Source: CAVQOB01 sp963714325 (lineage in GTDB: Bacteria; Pseudomonadota; Alphaproteobacteria; Rhizobiales; Hyphomicrobiaceae). From it: a DNA stretch of 64,000 nt. Shown one piece after another: positions 1 through 9,760 of the stretch. The notes below the pieces were generated by a model. That model was given only the letters and a program-made list of their open reading frames with translations, searched no databases and had not been told where the DNA came from. The DNA lies in the NCBI GenBank assembly GCA_963714325.1, contig CAVQOB010000008.1, positions 496,001 through 560,000 of the forward strand. The letters run 5' to 3'. Within the stretch, counting starts at the first letter, position 1. Each line of letters opens with the position of its first letter. The translations under genes were made by a program, and so were the position numbers.

Positions 1-164
1 TGTCCGTCACAAGGATTGCGACCGCAAACGGCAAACGGGACGCCGCTTGCGCGGGTCCCGTTGCTCATTCTCATCAATGCCTTAGGTGCGTCGCAGCCTT
101 TGCGGGCAACTCCCTTAGCGTCTCGTATTCGAGATTTGCACACTGGCCGCCACGCCGGTCAAAA

Positions 165-674
165 TCAAAGGCGATAGCGGATTTGATCGGTCCAGAAGCG
201 CTCAAGCCGCACCAATGCGCGATTGAGGCCCTTGAAGTCTTCCGTAGAAACCTGGCCGACCTGCTCAACCGTGCCGAGCTGGCGATGATAGAGCTTGTTG
301 ACCACGGCGCAGGCATCCATGCCCTTCTGCGTCAGGCTGACACGCACCGACCGGCGATCGGTTTCCGACCGCTTGTAGTGGATGTAGCCCATATCGACGA
401 GCTTTTTCAGGTTGTACGAGACGTTGGAGCCGAGATAGTAGCCGCGCGTCTTCAATTCGCCGGCCGTCAGCTCGCCTTCGCCGATGTTATAAAGGAGCAG
501 CGCCTGGACGCTGTTCAGGTCCGAACCACCCAAGCGGTCGAACTCATCCTTGATCACGTCGAGGAGCAGGCGATGCAGCCGCTCGATCAGACGCAATGCT
601 TGCAGATATTCACCTTCGACGGCCGTTCCGGCCACCGGCGCGCTTTTGCGCGCCAAGTCCAACGCAACACTCAT
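165..674 (-). CDS. ldtR: MarR-family winged-helix regulator, LdtR-type
   Basis: The 169-residue protein has a MarR-like winged helix. The recognition region, about residues 55-105, includes LTAGELKTRGYYLGSNVSYN followed by a wing with RSETDRRSVRVSLT. This long unbroken helix block is characteristic of LdtR, the alphaproteobacterial regulator tied to L,D-transpeptidase and osmotic or cell-wall stress genes. I chose the ATG at 674 because GAGG lies 6 nt upstream; an ATG at 686 would add four residues. The gene stands alone, and no L,D-transpeptidase gene lies in the window, so its targets are elsewhere. The first 164 bases hold only its downstream flank. Confidence 0.85.
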   Translation of the reverse strand: MSVALDLARKSAPVAGTAVEGEYLQALRLIERLHRLLLDVIKDEFDRLGGSDLNSVQALLLYNIGEGELTAGELKTRGYYLGSNVSYNLKKLVDMGYIHYKRSETDRRSVRVSLTQKGMDACAVVNKLYHRQLGTVEQVGQVSTEDFKGLNRALVRLERFWTDQIRYRL

Positions 675-863
675 TGACTGCCTCATTCTCTGTTTTGACG
701 CTTCCCGGTATTCCGGGTTGAGGCAGACGTTACCGGAAAGCTCCTAAATCCCGATTAAGCGCATTGGTAAATGAGCAATGACTTGATAACCGAAGCGACC
801 ACAAAAGCGCATTCTTTCGCTGATCCAGGCAAAAAACCGCGGAATTGGCATTGCGACAGGCCT

Positions 864-1856
864 TTATTGCAAGCCTTTCAGCCGCTCGCGCGCCGTTGTC
901 TGGCCGAGGCCAAGCGCTACTTGATAGTGGGCGCGGGCCTTTTCCACGTCAGCGGCAATACCTCTTGTGCCCCATGCAGCCAGGACATTCGGGTCAAAAG
1001 TCTCGGCCAGGACGAATTGGGCCTCGGCACGCCCAGCGAGCCCGGCATCCGAAAGTATGGCACGCGCCGAGGCAATGTCGCCGCTCTCAATCATCAGCCG
1101 CGCATGAGCAACTAGAGGATGCCCAGCCTCAGCCGCCACCGGTTCTGGACTGGCGGCCAAGATCGGCTCGCGCCGCACGGCCGCCAATTCGACTTTCGGC
1201 TCCGCCAAAGATGCGATCAGCGGGGCGGTCGTCGCCGCCGCTTTCACGGATTTTCCAGCAGTCCCGCCCGTTGTGCTGCGATCAGTCAGCAACCAACCGC
1301 TGGATAACAGGACCACCGGCACGATGACGAGGATGCCAAGGCCAAGCCCGAGGGCACCAGCCCGCAGTTCCGATCCGAACCAGGGCTCTGGTGCCGCCAC
1401 GCTTGGGTTGTACCAAGTTGCCGGCAATCGCGCTTCGCTCGTCGCCAATGCTGTTCCTGCCGGCGCAACCCTCCGATGGTCGCCTTGCCGGCCCGTTACA
1501 GTCGGGTCTTCCCGGTACCTCGCGGCTTCTTCAGCCGCCCCGTCCGTTGCCGCTTTGGCTCGCAGCGCTTGCAGAATCATGTCATGCGTCGCAGCATCGG
1601 CCGACGTCGCCGCTTGGGGGTATGGCGGCGCGGGCAACGCTTGTGGCGCCTGGCGGACTAAGTCCAACAAAGCTTCCAGTTCCTGCGAAAGCCCCTCCAC
1701 CATCGGCGGGTTCGCACGCGGCGCCGCCTGCCCGGCGCGCTCATCGCGTCCTAACTCTGATGCCGAATCGGGCGTCGCGGTCGCGTCGAGTCCGTCATTC
1801 TCTGAAGATACGATCTCCAATCCGTGTCGCATGAGCACGCGGAACACTCCTCTCAT
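864..1856 (-). CDS. Membrane-anchored protein with C-terminal Sel1/TPR-like region
   Basis: The protein is about 330 residues. The N-terminal 160 residues are low-complexity and Ala/Pro-rich. One hydrophobic segment follows (about residues 170-192, LGLGLGILVIVPVVLL). The C-terminal 90 residues contain helical pairs ending in VEKARAHYQVALGLGQ, which resemble a Sel1/TPR unit. The likely topology is a cytoplasmic N-terminus with the repeat domain on the periplasmic side. The start is uncertain: ATG 1856 has a G-rich stretch upstream, and ATG 1832 is an alternative. It is divergent from the NnrU gene. Function is not recognised. Confidence 0.6.
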   Translation of the reverse strand: MRGVFRVLMRHGLEIVSSENDGLDATATPDSASELGRDERAGQAAPRANPPMVEGLSQELEALLDLVRQAPQALPAPPYPQAATSADAATHDMILQALRAKAATDGAAEEAARYREDPTVTGRQGDHRRVAPAGTALATSEARLPATWYNPSVAAPEPWFGSELRAGALGLGLGILVIVPVVLLSSGWLLTDRSTTGGTAGKSVKAAATTAPLIASLAEPKVELAAVRREPILAASPEPVAAEAGHPLVAHARLMIESGDIASARAILSDAGLAGRAEAQFVLAETFDPNVLAAWGTRGIAADVEKARAHYQVALGLGQTTARERLKGLQ

Positions 1857-2071
1857 CAACCGGCCCCCCGCGTGACGGCGTGGCGCTCGGTTTGGTCGCG
1901 TTTACGGAACCCCTTAGTCCCCTTTGGGCCGATCTCAGCCCCGATACTGTCCCCGCCCGATGCAATAGGCATGCGCAAACGCGAGGAAATTATGGCATGT
2001 CTGTTCAAGCAGTTAATACATAATTGCGAAAACCGAGTCCCCAACCTTCCCGTCGAAAAAGGAACCGAGCG

Positions 2072-2656
2072 ATGGCAACGCTACTCATCGGACTGATTAT
2101 CTTTTTAGGGATTCACCTCTTGCCGACGCTGCCGGCAATCCGGGAACGTCTGCGAGCGCAACTCGGGGCGTCGCTATATCAGGGCCTTTTCGCTGTGCTG
2201 TCACTCGCCGGGTTCGCCTTGATTGTCATCGGTTATGGCCAGATGCGCAGCGGCGGCGTGCGTGCCAATCCTGAACTTTGGCCGACGCCGGGTTGGACAC
2301 GGCATGTTGCATTTCTCTTGATGTTGCCCGCCATGATCCTGCTGGCGTCGGCCTACATTCCCAGCCGAATCCGGACGCGAGTCCAACATCCCATGCTCGC
2401 CGCAATCAAGATCTGGGCCGTTGCGCATCTTATCGCCAATGGCGATCTCGCGTCGACCATGCTGTTTGGCGGTTTCCTCGCCTACGCGGTGCTCGACCGC
2501 ATTTCGGTCAAGCGCCGCAGCGCGCTTGGGCCGCTGGGCTCGCGACAGGGAGCGTTATCCGGCGATGTCTCCGCCATAGCGGTCGGCGTCGCCGCCTATC
2601 TCGCCATGCTGTTTTGGGGCCATACAGGGCTGATCGGCATCGCCCTGCTGCGATGA
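2072..2656 (+). CDS. NnrU family integral membrane protein
   Basis: The 194-residue protein has about five hydrophobic helices. The family hallmarks visible are GIHLLPTLPAIRERL near the N-terminus, then H-P-M-L and AHLIANGDLASTMLFGGFLAYA in the middle (quoted part is within family motif limits). NnrU was first linked to nitric-oxide and denitrification loci, but most relatives sit outside such clusters, as this one does. No nir or nor genes are present here. The ATG at 2072 follows an AAAAAGGAA ribosome site; an upstream in-frame extension to 2024 lacks membrane character and was rejected. Confidence 0.8.
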   Translation: MATLLIGLIIFLGIHLLPTLPAIRERLRAQLGASLYQGLFAVLSLAGFALIVIGYGQMRSGGVRANPELWPTPGWTRHVAFLLMLPAMILLASAYIPSRIRTRVQHPMLAAIKIWAVAHLIANGDLASTMLFGGFLAYAVLDRISVKRRSALGPLGSRQGALSGDVSAIAVGVAAYLAMLFWGHTGLIGIALLR

Positions 2657-2862
2657 CCGCGAATTATCCTGCCCAGAGGGGGTAACCGGCGTCTCAAGTC
2701 ATCATAGTTTCGCCGGAAAAGACGGCCATGACGCAATCGCCACGGCTGGTTCTCCATGGGTCCGGGCCTTGCTCGAGGTCCCAAGGCATCACGGGTCTTT
2801 CACGGAGCTTGCGGACAGGCTATCAAGGGCCTCCTCCACGATAATTTAGCGAATTGGAAGAC

Positions 2863-3636
2863 ATGGCAGAACGAGACGACAGCCTGATCCGCGAAGTGAA
2901 CGAAGACCTGCAGCGCGAGCGCTTGCAGAAGCTTTGGGAGCAATATAACGGCGTCATTCTGGTGGTCGCGGCGGCGATCGTGCTGGGCGTTGGCGGGTTC
3001 AAATGGATGGAATATCGCCGCCAGAGCGCCGCCGAAGCCACCGGTAGTCGATACGTTGCAGCAATTCGCGACCTAGGCCCTTCGCCATTGGCCCCACTTC
3101 CCCCGGCAGGCGTCGCAATGCCGCCCGAAAAGGCAACCAAGGTCGCCGAAGCCGAGAAAGCTTTGGAAGCGATCAGCCGTGAAAGCGGCGGATTTGCCAC
3201 CGTCGCGCGCCTGCGCAAGGCAGCCAACGATATTGTTGCGGGGCGCCCCGCCGAGGCGCTTGCCGCCTATGAAAGCCTCGCCAAGGACAAGGGCATCGAC
3301 CCCGCCCTATCCGATTTCGCACGCCTGCAGACGGCGATGTTGAAACTCGACACTGCGGACTGGACGGACATGCAGAATCGGCTGAACGATCTCACGAGTG
3401 ATTCGAGCGTCTGGCGGCACAGTGCGCGTGAACTTTTGGGGCTGGCCGCCATGAAAGCGGGCCAGACCGATACCGCACGTCAGAACTTCGAGAAACTGGT
3501 CTCGGATCGTGCCACGCCGCCGAGTATCGGGGAACGCACACGGTTACTGTTGTCGATCATCACAGAAGCCGAGTTAGCAAAAGCCAAGGCGGCACCGGCG
3601 CCCGCAACGGTGCCACCAGCGGCAACGAAGAACTAA
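2863..3636 (+). CDS. YfgM-like tetratricopeptide inner-membrane protein
   Basis: The 257-residue protein has a short charged cytoplasmic N-terminus with REVNEDLQRERLQKLWEQY, one membrane helix (about residues 27-48) and a helical periplasmic TPR-like region. It ends in a Pro/Ala tail. This matches the YfgM/DUF2133-type family that works beside the Sec translocon and periplasmic chaperones. It sits 26 nt upstream of bamB, as in many proteobacteria (yfgM-bamB), which supports a joint role in envelope protein delivery. ATG 2863 is preferred over the in-frame TTG at 2854; GGAAG lies just upstream at short spacing. Confidence 0.8.
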   Translation: MAERDDSLIREVNEDLQRERLQKLWEQYNGVILVVAAAIVLGVGGFKWMEYRRQSAAEATGSRYVAAIRDLGPSPLAPLPPAGVAMPPEKATKVAEAEKALEAISRESGGFATVARLRKAANDIVAGRPAEALAAYESLAKDKGIDPALSDFARLQTAMLKLDTADWTDMQNRLNDLTSDSSVWRHSARELLGLAAMKAGQTDTARQNFEKLVSDRATPPSIGERTRLLLSIITEAELAKAKAAPAPATVPPAATKN

Positions 3637-3662
3637 GCCAGAAAAGTTTTCAGGAGAGCCGC

Positions 3663-5021
3663 ATGACCGGTTCGACTCGCAACAGCAGGCATTCAGGCCA
3701 CCGTGGCATTCTCGCGGTCGCCGCCTCCGTCAGCTTGCTCGCGGGCTGCTCCGATAGCTTGCCGAGCTTGCCCAAACTTGGCGATCTCAATCCCTTCGCT
3801 GAAAAGCAGGTGCCGTTGCCCGGCAAGCGCGTCTCGGTGATGCAGGATAGCAATAAGGTTGGCGGCGAGCTTGCCACAGCCGACAAGCCGATAACGCTGC
3901 CATCGCTGACATCGAACGACGCGTGGTCGCAGCCCGGCGGCACGCCATCCAACGCGCCGGGACACCTCGCGTTGCCCGCCTCCGTCAAAACCGTATGGTC
4001 GGCCGATATCGGCACCGGCTCCAGCAAGTACGGCAAGCTGTCGGCGAGCCCGATCGTCGCCGGCGGCAAAGTCTTCACACTCGACGCAGCCGGTCAGGTC
4101 TCCGCCTACGCCACGTCAGGTGGCGGGGCCGTATGGCGCGCCTCCGTCGTTCCCGAAGGCGAAAAGAACGCTCAGAAGGGTTTCGGTGGTGGCCTCGCAA
4201 TTGATGGCGGCCGCATCTATGCCGCCACCGGCTTTGGCACCGTCGTCGCGCTTGACCCCGCTTCGGGCAAGAAAATCTGGGAGAAGTCGTTCGGTGTTCC
4301 CTTCCGCGCGTCCCCGACCGCCGCAGCCGATCGCGTCTACGCCGTCACCACCGATGGCACGCTCTATTCGCTGAGCGGCGCCGATGGTGCTGAGAATTGG
4401 ACGTTCCGCGGCCTCCCCGAAAAGGCCAGCATCATCTCCAACGCCAGTCCGGCCATCGACGGCGATACGGTCGTCGTCCCATTCACATCCGGCGATCTCG
4501 TCGCCCTCAAAGTCTCGACCGGCCAGGCCATCTGGAACGAGTTGCTCGCCCGCACCCGCACGGCGTCGTCACTGACCGCCATGAGCGATGCGGCGCGCCC
4601 GGCCATCGACGGCGGCACCGTCTATGCGGTTGGCCACGCCGGCCGCATGATCGCAACGACAGGCAAAACCGGCGAACGCCTTTGGTCTCTGACCGTCCCA
4701 AGCATTCAACAACCCTGGATCGCGGGAGAGACCGTTTTCGTGGTCGACACGGGCGGTCAGTTGATGGCCATCACCCGCCGCGACGGCAAGATCCAATGGA
4801 CAGTCAAACTGCCAGGTGCCGGCACGTGGTCTGGCCCGGTGCTCGCCGGCGGCCAGCTCTGGGTCACCTCAAGTCAGGGTGTCCTCGCTCACGTCGACGC
4901 AGCGACCGGCCGCGTGACAGGCAGCCAGGACTTGGGCGCGCCCGTCTACATCGCACCGATCGTCGCCGGTGGTCGAATGTTTGTCCTCACTGACAAAGCG
5001 CGGCTGATTGCGCTGAATTAA
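3663..5021 (+). CDS. bamB: Outer membrane protein assembly factor BamB
   Basis: This 452-residue lipoprotein has an N-terminal signal with an LLAGC lipobox (Cys near residue 29-30). A series of PQQ-type beta-propeller blades follows, seen as repeated A-x-x-G-x-x-x-W motifs such as LDPASGKKIWEKSFG and ISTGQAIWNELL-like strands. BamB binds BamA and helps feed outer-membrane beta-barrels into the BAM machine. AGGAG lies 6 nt before the ATG. It is co-directional with the YfgM-like gene and probably co-transcribed. The GTPase gene der, often next downstream, is absent here. Confidence 0.93.
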   Translation: MTGSTRNSRHSGHRGILAVAASVSLLAGCSDSLPSLPKLGDLNPFAEKQVPLPGKRVSVMQDSNKVGGELATADKPITLPSLTSNDAWSQPGGTPSNAPGHLALPASVKTVWSADIGTGSSKYGKLSASPIVAGGKVFTLDAAGQVSAYATSGGGAVWRASVVPEGEKNAQKGFGGGLAIDGGRIYAATGFGTVVALDPASGKKIWEKSFGVPFRASPTAAADRVYAVTTDGTLYSLSGADGAENWTFRGLPEKASIISNASPAIDGDTVVVPFTSGDLVALKVSTGQAIWNELLARTRTASSLTAMSDAARPAIDGGTVYAVGHAGRMIATTGKTGERLWSLTVPSIQQPWIAGETVFVVDTGGQLMAITRRDGKIQWTVKLPGAGTWSGPVLAGGQLWVTSSQGVLAHVDAATGRVTGSQDLGAPVYIAPIVAGGRMFVLTDKARLIALN

Positions 5022-5170
5022 ACGGCGCTGCAACCGCCGGATGGGCGGCCGTCGACTCGCACCAGCGCTTTCCCGGCGTTTTTCCACCACCCTTCCGCGC
5101 GCGAACAGTTCCCATATTGACGCCAATCCAGGCTCCGCGCAGTGTCGGCTAAAATTCACGAGGAATTGCC

Positions 5171-6100
5171 ATGAAGATTGCAATCATCGGCGTTGGCGCC
5201 ATGGGTTCGATCTATGCCGCGCTGCTCGCCAGCGGCGGCCATGAAGTCATCGCTGTCGACACCTGGAAGGATCACGTCGACGCCATTCAGCAGCGCGGTC
5301 TCCGCGTCGAAGGCGCATCCGGTGATCGCACCGTTAAGATTCACGCAACCACAAATCCTGCCGACGTGAAGGCCGCGGATCTCGTCGTCATCGCAACCAA
5401 GGATGATGGTGTCGCCGCCGCCGCCAAGGCAGCTCTCGCCATGGCCAAACCAGATGCACCCATCCTCACAATTCAAAATGGCTTGGGCTCCGCCGACAAG
5501 GTTGCCGAAGTGGTCGGCGCAAAGCGCATCGTGATGGGCGTCGTCGGTGGCTTCGGCGCCTCGATGAAAGGTCCCGGGCACGCACATCACAATGGCATGG
5601 AATTTCTCCGTTTGGGTGAAATGGCCGGCGGAATGACCCCACGCCTTGAGGCTGTGAAGAAGGCCTGGGAGCAGGGCGGATTCAAGGTTCTCACCTTCGA
5701 TGACATTCACAAGATGGTCTGGGAGAAGTTGATCTGCAATTGCACGTTCTCTGGCCCCTGCGCTTTGACGGGTCTGCGCGTCGGCGAAGTGATGGCCAAT
5801 CCGAGTGCGTGGAGCATTGCCGCCGCCTGCGCTAACGAGGCGTTCCTCGTCGCCCGCGCGAGAGGCATTAAACTCGACTTCGATGATCCCGTGCGCTACG
5901 TGCGCGCCTTCGGTGAGAAGATCCCGGGTGCGCGGCCCTCGATGTTGCTCGATCATCTGGCGAGCCGGCCCGCCGAGATCGACAATATCAATGGCGCCAT
6001 CCCGCGCGAAGGCGCCAGGCTCGGCATCGCGACACCGGTGAACTCGCTTGTTGTGGCCTTGCTGAAAGCCAAAGAGAGCGGCTTCGCCCGCCCGGCCTGA
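5171..6100 (+). CDS. Ketopantoate reductase family (2-dehydropantoate 2-reductase-like)
   Basis: The 309-residue protein begins with a Rossmann NADPH motif, KIAIIGVGAMGSIYA. It carries the ApbA/PanE signature around TIQNGLGSADKVAE and a C-terminal helical domain with KLICNCTFSGPCALTG and later DHLASRPAEIDNINGAI. The family reduces ketopantoate to pantoate in CoA synthesis, but many paralogues act on other 2-oxo acids. No other pantothenate gene is nearby, so the substrate is unassigned. AGGA stands 6 nt before the ATG. Confidence 0.82.
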   Translation: MKIAIIGVGAMGSIYAALLASGGHEVIAVDTWKDHVDAIQQRGLRVEGASGDRTVKIHATTNPADVKAADLVVIATKDDGVAAAAKAALAMAKPDAPILTIQNGLGSADKVAEVVGAKRIVMGVVGGFGASMKGPGHAHHNGMEFLRLGEMAGGMTPRLEAVKKAWEQGGFKVLTFDDIHKMVWEKLICNCTFSGPCALTGLRVGEVMANPSAWSIAAACANEAFLVARARGIKLDFDDPVRYVRAFGEKIPGARPSMLLDHLASRPAEIDNINGAIPREGARLGIATPVNSLVVALLKAKESGFARPA

Positions 6101-6143
6101 TGTCAGGCTTAGATTGTAAGCTGGTAATCACACGGAGCCCGGT

Positions 6144-6992
6144 GTGCGCATTCTGATCTTCAACGGTGCGCCGATGGCCAATCAGGACCGTGCCGTCGCC
6201 GCCGGCGGCCGCACCAACAGCGCCCTGTTCACCGAAGCATTGAGCGAACAACGCAAGGACCTGGAGTTCTTCACTCTCAATGTCGCCGACGGCGAAAAAT
6301 TTCCGCAAGGTCTCGGCCTCGCCGACTTCGATGGCGTCGTCATTTCCGGTTCCCCCTTGAATGTCTACAACCGCGAACCGCGCGTCACCGACCAAATCGA
6401 ACTGGCACGCGACATTTATCATGCGGGCGTCCCATGCTTCGGAAGCTGCTGGGGTTTGCAACTCATGACCGCAGCGCTCGGCGGCGCTGTTCGCCTCAAT
6501 CCAAACGGCAGCGAATTCGGGGTCGCCCGCAATATTACGCTGAATGACGCTGGCCGTGCGCATCCACTCTATGCCGGTAAAGCAACAGCCTTTGACGCTC
6601 TCTGCAGCCACGAAGATGAAGTCGAGACGTTGCCGAGTGGAGCAACGGTTTTGGCCGGCAATGCGGTCAGTACTGTTCAAGCCGCTGAATTCGCAGATGG
6701 CAGGAAGAGTTTCTGGGGCGTGCAGTATCATCCCGAGTTCGATCTGCCGTTGATTGCGACACTATTGCAGTTGCGCGCTGTTCGCTTCGCCGGCGAAGGC
6801 AAGCTCGCCGATCCAGCCGACGCAACGGCTATGGTCACCGATTTCCGTGCACTCGCCGCAGATCCCGGCCGCACGCATCTGGCGTGGCGGTATGGCATCA
6901 CAAGCGATGTTCTGGACCCGGTCCCGCGCCGCCGCGAGTTCGCCAACTGGCTTCAGGCCAAAGTCGGGCCCTACGCGGCGTCTCGGGGGTAG
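6144..6992 (+). CDS. Class I glutamine amidotransferase-like protein
   Basis: The 282-residue protein has the triad elements of class I glutamine amidotransferases. The nucleophile elbow is CFGSCWGLQ (Cys102), and His196 and Glu198 lie in VQYHPEF. It resembles stand-alone GMP-synthase-like amidotransferases that hydrolyse glutamine or a gamma-glutamyl compound. No synthetase partner is adjacent. The C-terminal 60 residues are extra and include a helical segment. GTG 6144 is preceded by GGAG. It is 43 nt after the PanE-like gene and likely in the same transcript. Confidence 0.8.
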   Translation: MRILIFNGAPMANQDRAVAAGGRTNSALFTEALSEQRKDLEFFTLNVADGEKFPQGLGLADFDGVVISGSPLNVYNREPRVTDQIELARDIYHAGVPCFGSCWGLQLMTAALGGAVRLNPNGSEFGVARNITLNDAGRAHPLYAGKATAFDALCSHEDEVETLPSGATVLAGNAVSTVQAAEFADGRKSFWGVQYHPEFDLPLIATLLQLRAVRFAGEGKLADPADATAMVTDFRALAADPGRTHLAWRYGITSDVLDPVPRRREFANWLQAKVGPYAASRG

Positions 6993-7121
6993 CCGTCCCC
7001 GCAAATACCAAGAATGTCGCAACCAAAACCATTGACGGCACGCCAAAAAGCGTTTCTCTCTGCGCGGAACATCCGATCCAGGTCGCATTCTCGCGCCCTT
7101 CCAAGCAAAGCAAACAGGTCA

Positions 7122-7883
7122 ATGGCGAGACTGCTGCCTGCAAAGCGACTTGCGGAAATTCACCGGCTTCTGCGGGTCGATGGCGCGGTGCGCGTCGTCG
7201 ATCTCGCTGAACGCCTGGAAGTCGCGCAAGAGACGGTCCGGCGCGATCTCAAGCAACTCGCAGAGGCCGGTCATGCCATCATCGTCCATGGTGGTGCGAC
7301 GTTGTTCGGAACTGCCGTGCTCAAGCATGAATCGCGCGATGCTCTTCAATCCAGCGCTGAAACCCGCATCGCGGCCGCCGCCGCCGCACTCATAACGACC
7401 CGCGTGACTGTCATGGTCGACTCAGGCGCAGAAATGCTGCAACTCGCCGCGTCGTTGGTGCCGGTGAAATCCATCACTGTCGTCACCAATAGTCTCGGCG
7501 TTGCAGCACTCCTCGCTCGGGCGGGCAGGCGCGTCCACATCCTGCCGGGCGCGGTCGCGTCGCACGATGGTGCCGTCTTGAGTGCAGCAACAATCGAGGC
7601 ACTGGCCAATTTCCGTTTCGACGCTGCGTTCGTCAGCGCCGGCGGGTTGACTGCTCAATCCGGCCTGACTGATCGCTCTCGTCTGGCCACGCAATTTCGC
7701 TCTCGCATACTGCTATCCACGAACAAGGCCTATGTCCTCGCCGATTCCTCGAAATTCGAAACCGATGCGGCATATCCCGTTGGCCACGTCGAGCGCATCA
7801 CAGCCGTCATCACCAATGCACAACCAAAACCGCAGCTGCGCCGCTGGCTGGTCAAGCGCGACATCCAGCTGATCGTTGCCTGA
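7122..7883 (+). CDS. DeoR-family transcriptional regulator
   Basis: The 253-residue protein has an N-terminal DeoR helix-turn-helix: RLAEIHRLL, then VRVVDLAERLEVAQETVRRD, then HGGAT. A C-terminal sugar-phosphate-isomerase-like effector domain follows, with VDSGAEMLQLA and TVVTNS. These proteins usually repress sugar or nucleoside catabolism genes and sense a phosphorylated sugar. No carbohydrate operon is adjacent, so the target is unclear. ATG 7122 begins the conserved domain; an extension to 7014 is Arg/Ser-rich and looks non-coding. Confidence 0.85.
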   Translation: MARLLPAKRLAEIHRLLRVDGAVRVVDLAERLEVAQETVRRDLKQLAEAGHAIIVHGGATLFGTAVLKHESRDALQSSAETRIAAAAAALITTRVTVMVDSGAEMLQLAASLVPVKSITVVTNSLGVAALLARAGRRVHILPGAVASHDGAVLSAATIEALANFRFDAAFVSAGGLTAQSGLTDRSRLATQFRSRILLSTNKAYVLADSSKFETDAAYPVGHVERITAVITNAQPKPQLRRWLVKRDIQLIVA

Positions 7884-7917
7884 CGGCGAACCACCGCATT
7901 CATGATGTCGCAGCTGA

Positions 7918-8355
7918 CTACGTCGCGCCCTTGATTGGCACGACATAAATTTCTAATCGGTGGTCGACGATGCGATAGCCATGTTTGCGCGCGATCACCT
8001 CTTGCAACCGTTCGATCTCAGCCGAGCGGAACTCGATCACTTGCCCACTCTCGATGTCGATCAGGTGATCGTGATGGTGCGCCGGCGTCACCTCATAACG
8101 CGAGCGGCCGTCGGCGAACGCATGCCGCTTGAGGACGCCGATGGCCTCCAGCAGCTTCAGATTGCGATACACCGTTGCCAGCGAAACGTCGGCATCGAGA
8201 ACGTGTGCCCGCCGATGCAACTCCTCGACATCCGGGTGATCGGCCGCCTCGGCGAGCACGCGAATGACCACCCGCCGCTGCGCCGTCATGCGCAGCTGGT
8301 TTTCGGCGCAACGCCGCTCCAGCTCGACTTGTCGATCCTCGGTTTGTGTCGGCAT
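7918..8355 (-). CDS. Fur-family metal regulator, probably Mur
   Basis: The 145-residue protein has a winged helix (LRMTAQRRVVIRVLAE, then VSLATVYRNLKLLE) and a metal site around HHHDHLIDIESGQVIEF. The CxxC structural zinc cysteines found in many Fur proteins are absent. It lies 58 nt downstream of mntH on the same strand. In alphaproteobacteria the Fur homologue often acts as Mur, repressing manganese uptake genes, and the mntH linkage supports that role. Iron-type Fur activity cannot be excluded. Confidence 0.85.
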   Translation of the reverse strand: MPTQTEDRQVELERRCAENQLRMTAQRRVVIRVLAEAADHPDVEELHRRAHVLDADVSLATVYRNLKLLEAIGVLKRHAFADGRSRYEVTPAHHHDHLIDIESGQVIEFRSAEIERLQEVIARKHGYRIVDHRLEIYVVPIKGAT

Positions 8356-8413
8356 GGTATGCCTTAAAGTCCGCGTGGCTCAGCCAAGACTAGCATTTGA
8401 GCGGCTCGCACCG

Positions 8414-9760
8414 TCATCCCGCTACGGCATCATAAACCACTTTGATATTGAGCACGATAAGCACGGTCGCAATCAGTGCCGTCGCCACCGTCAACCAGCG
8501 TGGCGCAATCAATGCGCCCATTTTTTGTCGATCGGCCGTGATCATCACCAGCGGAACGATCGCGAACGGCAGCTGTAAGCCGAGAACGACCTGACTGAGA
8601 ATGATCAATTTCCCAATTCCTGCCTCGCCCATCGCGAGAATGGCAATGATGGCCGGAATGATCGCCAGCGCGCGCGTCGCAAGCCGCCGTGCCCACGCTG
8701 CGAGCCGTAGATTGACAAAACCCTCCATGACGATCTGCCCGGCCAGCGTTGCCGTCACGGTCGAGTTGAGCCCGCAGCACAGCAGCGCAATCGCAAACAA
8801 TTTGGCTGCCATCGCCGAACCGAGCAGGGGCGCCAGAAGCTTATGTGCCTCGCCCAGTTCCGTCACGCCAGTCTGACCGGCTTTATTGAACGTCGCCGCC
8901 GCCAGAATAAGGATGGCGGCATTGACGAACAGGGCCAGCATCAAAGCGATGGTGGAGTCGATGGTGGCAAACTTGATTGCCTCCCGTTTGGCTTCTATCG
9001 TCTCGCCGATGCGACGCGTCTGCACCACCGATGAGTGCAGATATAGATTATGCGGCATCACTGTCGCGCCGATGATGCCGATCGCCAGATAGAGCATCTC
9101 CGGATTTCGCACGATCTCAACCGTCGGCGCAAACCCGACAAGGATCGCGCGCAGGTCCGGCTGTGCCATCGCGATTTGGACCCCGAAGCACACACCAATG
9201 ATCACCAGCAGCGCAACGACGAACGCTTCGATCCATCGAAATCCAATGTTCTGCAGATAGAGGATCAGGAACACGTCGAGCGCCGTGATGAAGATCCCGA
9301 TCTCCAGCGGGATGCCGAACAGCAGGTTGAGCCCGATCGCCGTGCCAATGATTTCCGCGAGGTCCGTCGCGCAAATGGCAATTTCGGCAACGACCCACAG
9401 GAACGCGCTGACCGGCTTGGGAAACGCATCGCGGCACGCCTGTGCCAGATCGCGGCCCGTTGCGAACGCCAATCGTGCGCAAAGTGCCTGCAACAGAATG
9501 GCCATGATGTTCGACATCAGTGCGACGACCAGCAGCGTGTAGCCAAACTGCGATCCACCCGCCAGCGAGGTCGCCCAGTTGCCGGGGTCCATATAGCCGA
9601 CCGACACGAGATAACCAGGCCCCAGGAACGCAAACATGCGCCGCCATCCGGTCCCGGTCACGGGGATCGTTCCCCAGACCTCGCGCAGCGAAGGTTCGCC
9701 ACGCTCCCGCAACCACCCGCTGTTCGCCAGCCTTGCCCGATCGACACTGTCGTTGGCCAT
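8414..9760 (-). CDS. mntH: Nramp divalent metal:proton symporter MntH
   Basis: The 448-residue protein has about 11 membrane helices. The Nramp metal-binding motifs are present: YMDPGNWAT in the first helix and ATVMPHNLYLHS in the sixth. It imports Mn(II), and to a lesser extent Fe(II), with protons across the inner membrane. The ATG at 9760 has GGAG 9 nt upstream; the in-frame TTG at 9775 overlaps that ribosome site and was rejected. A Fur/Mur gene follows directly, suggesting a two-gene autoregulated unit. The 175-bp leader up to 9935 must hold its promoter. Confidence 0.93.
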   Translation of the reverse strand: MANDSVDRARLANSGWLRERGEPSLREVWGTIPVTGTGWRRMFAFLGPGYLVSVGYMDPGNWATSLAGGSQFGYTLLVVALMSNIMAILLQALCARLAFATGRDLAQACRDAFPKPVSAFLWVVAEIAICATDLAEIIGTAIGLNLLFGIPLEIGIFITALDVFLILYLQNIGFRWIEAFVVALLVIIGVCFGVQIAMAQPDLRAILVGFAPTVEIVRNPEMLYLAIGIIGATVMPHNLYLHSSVVQTRRIGETIEAKREAIKFATIDSTIALMLALFVNAAILILAAATFNKAGQTGVTELGEAHKLLAPLLGSAMAAKLFAIALLCCGLNSTVTATLAGQIVMEGFVNLRLAAWARRLATRALAIIPAIIAILAMGEAGIGKLIILSQVVLGLQLPFAIVPLVMITADRQKMGALIAPRWLTVATALIATVLIVLNIKVVYDAVAG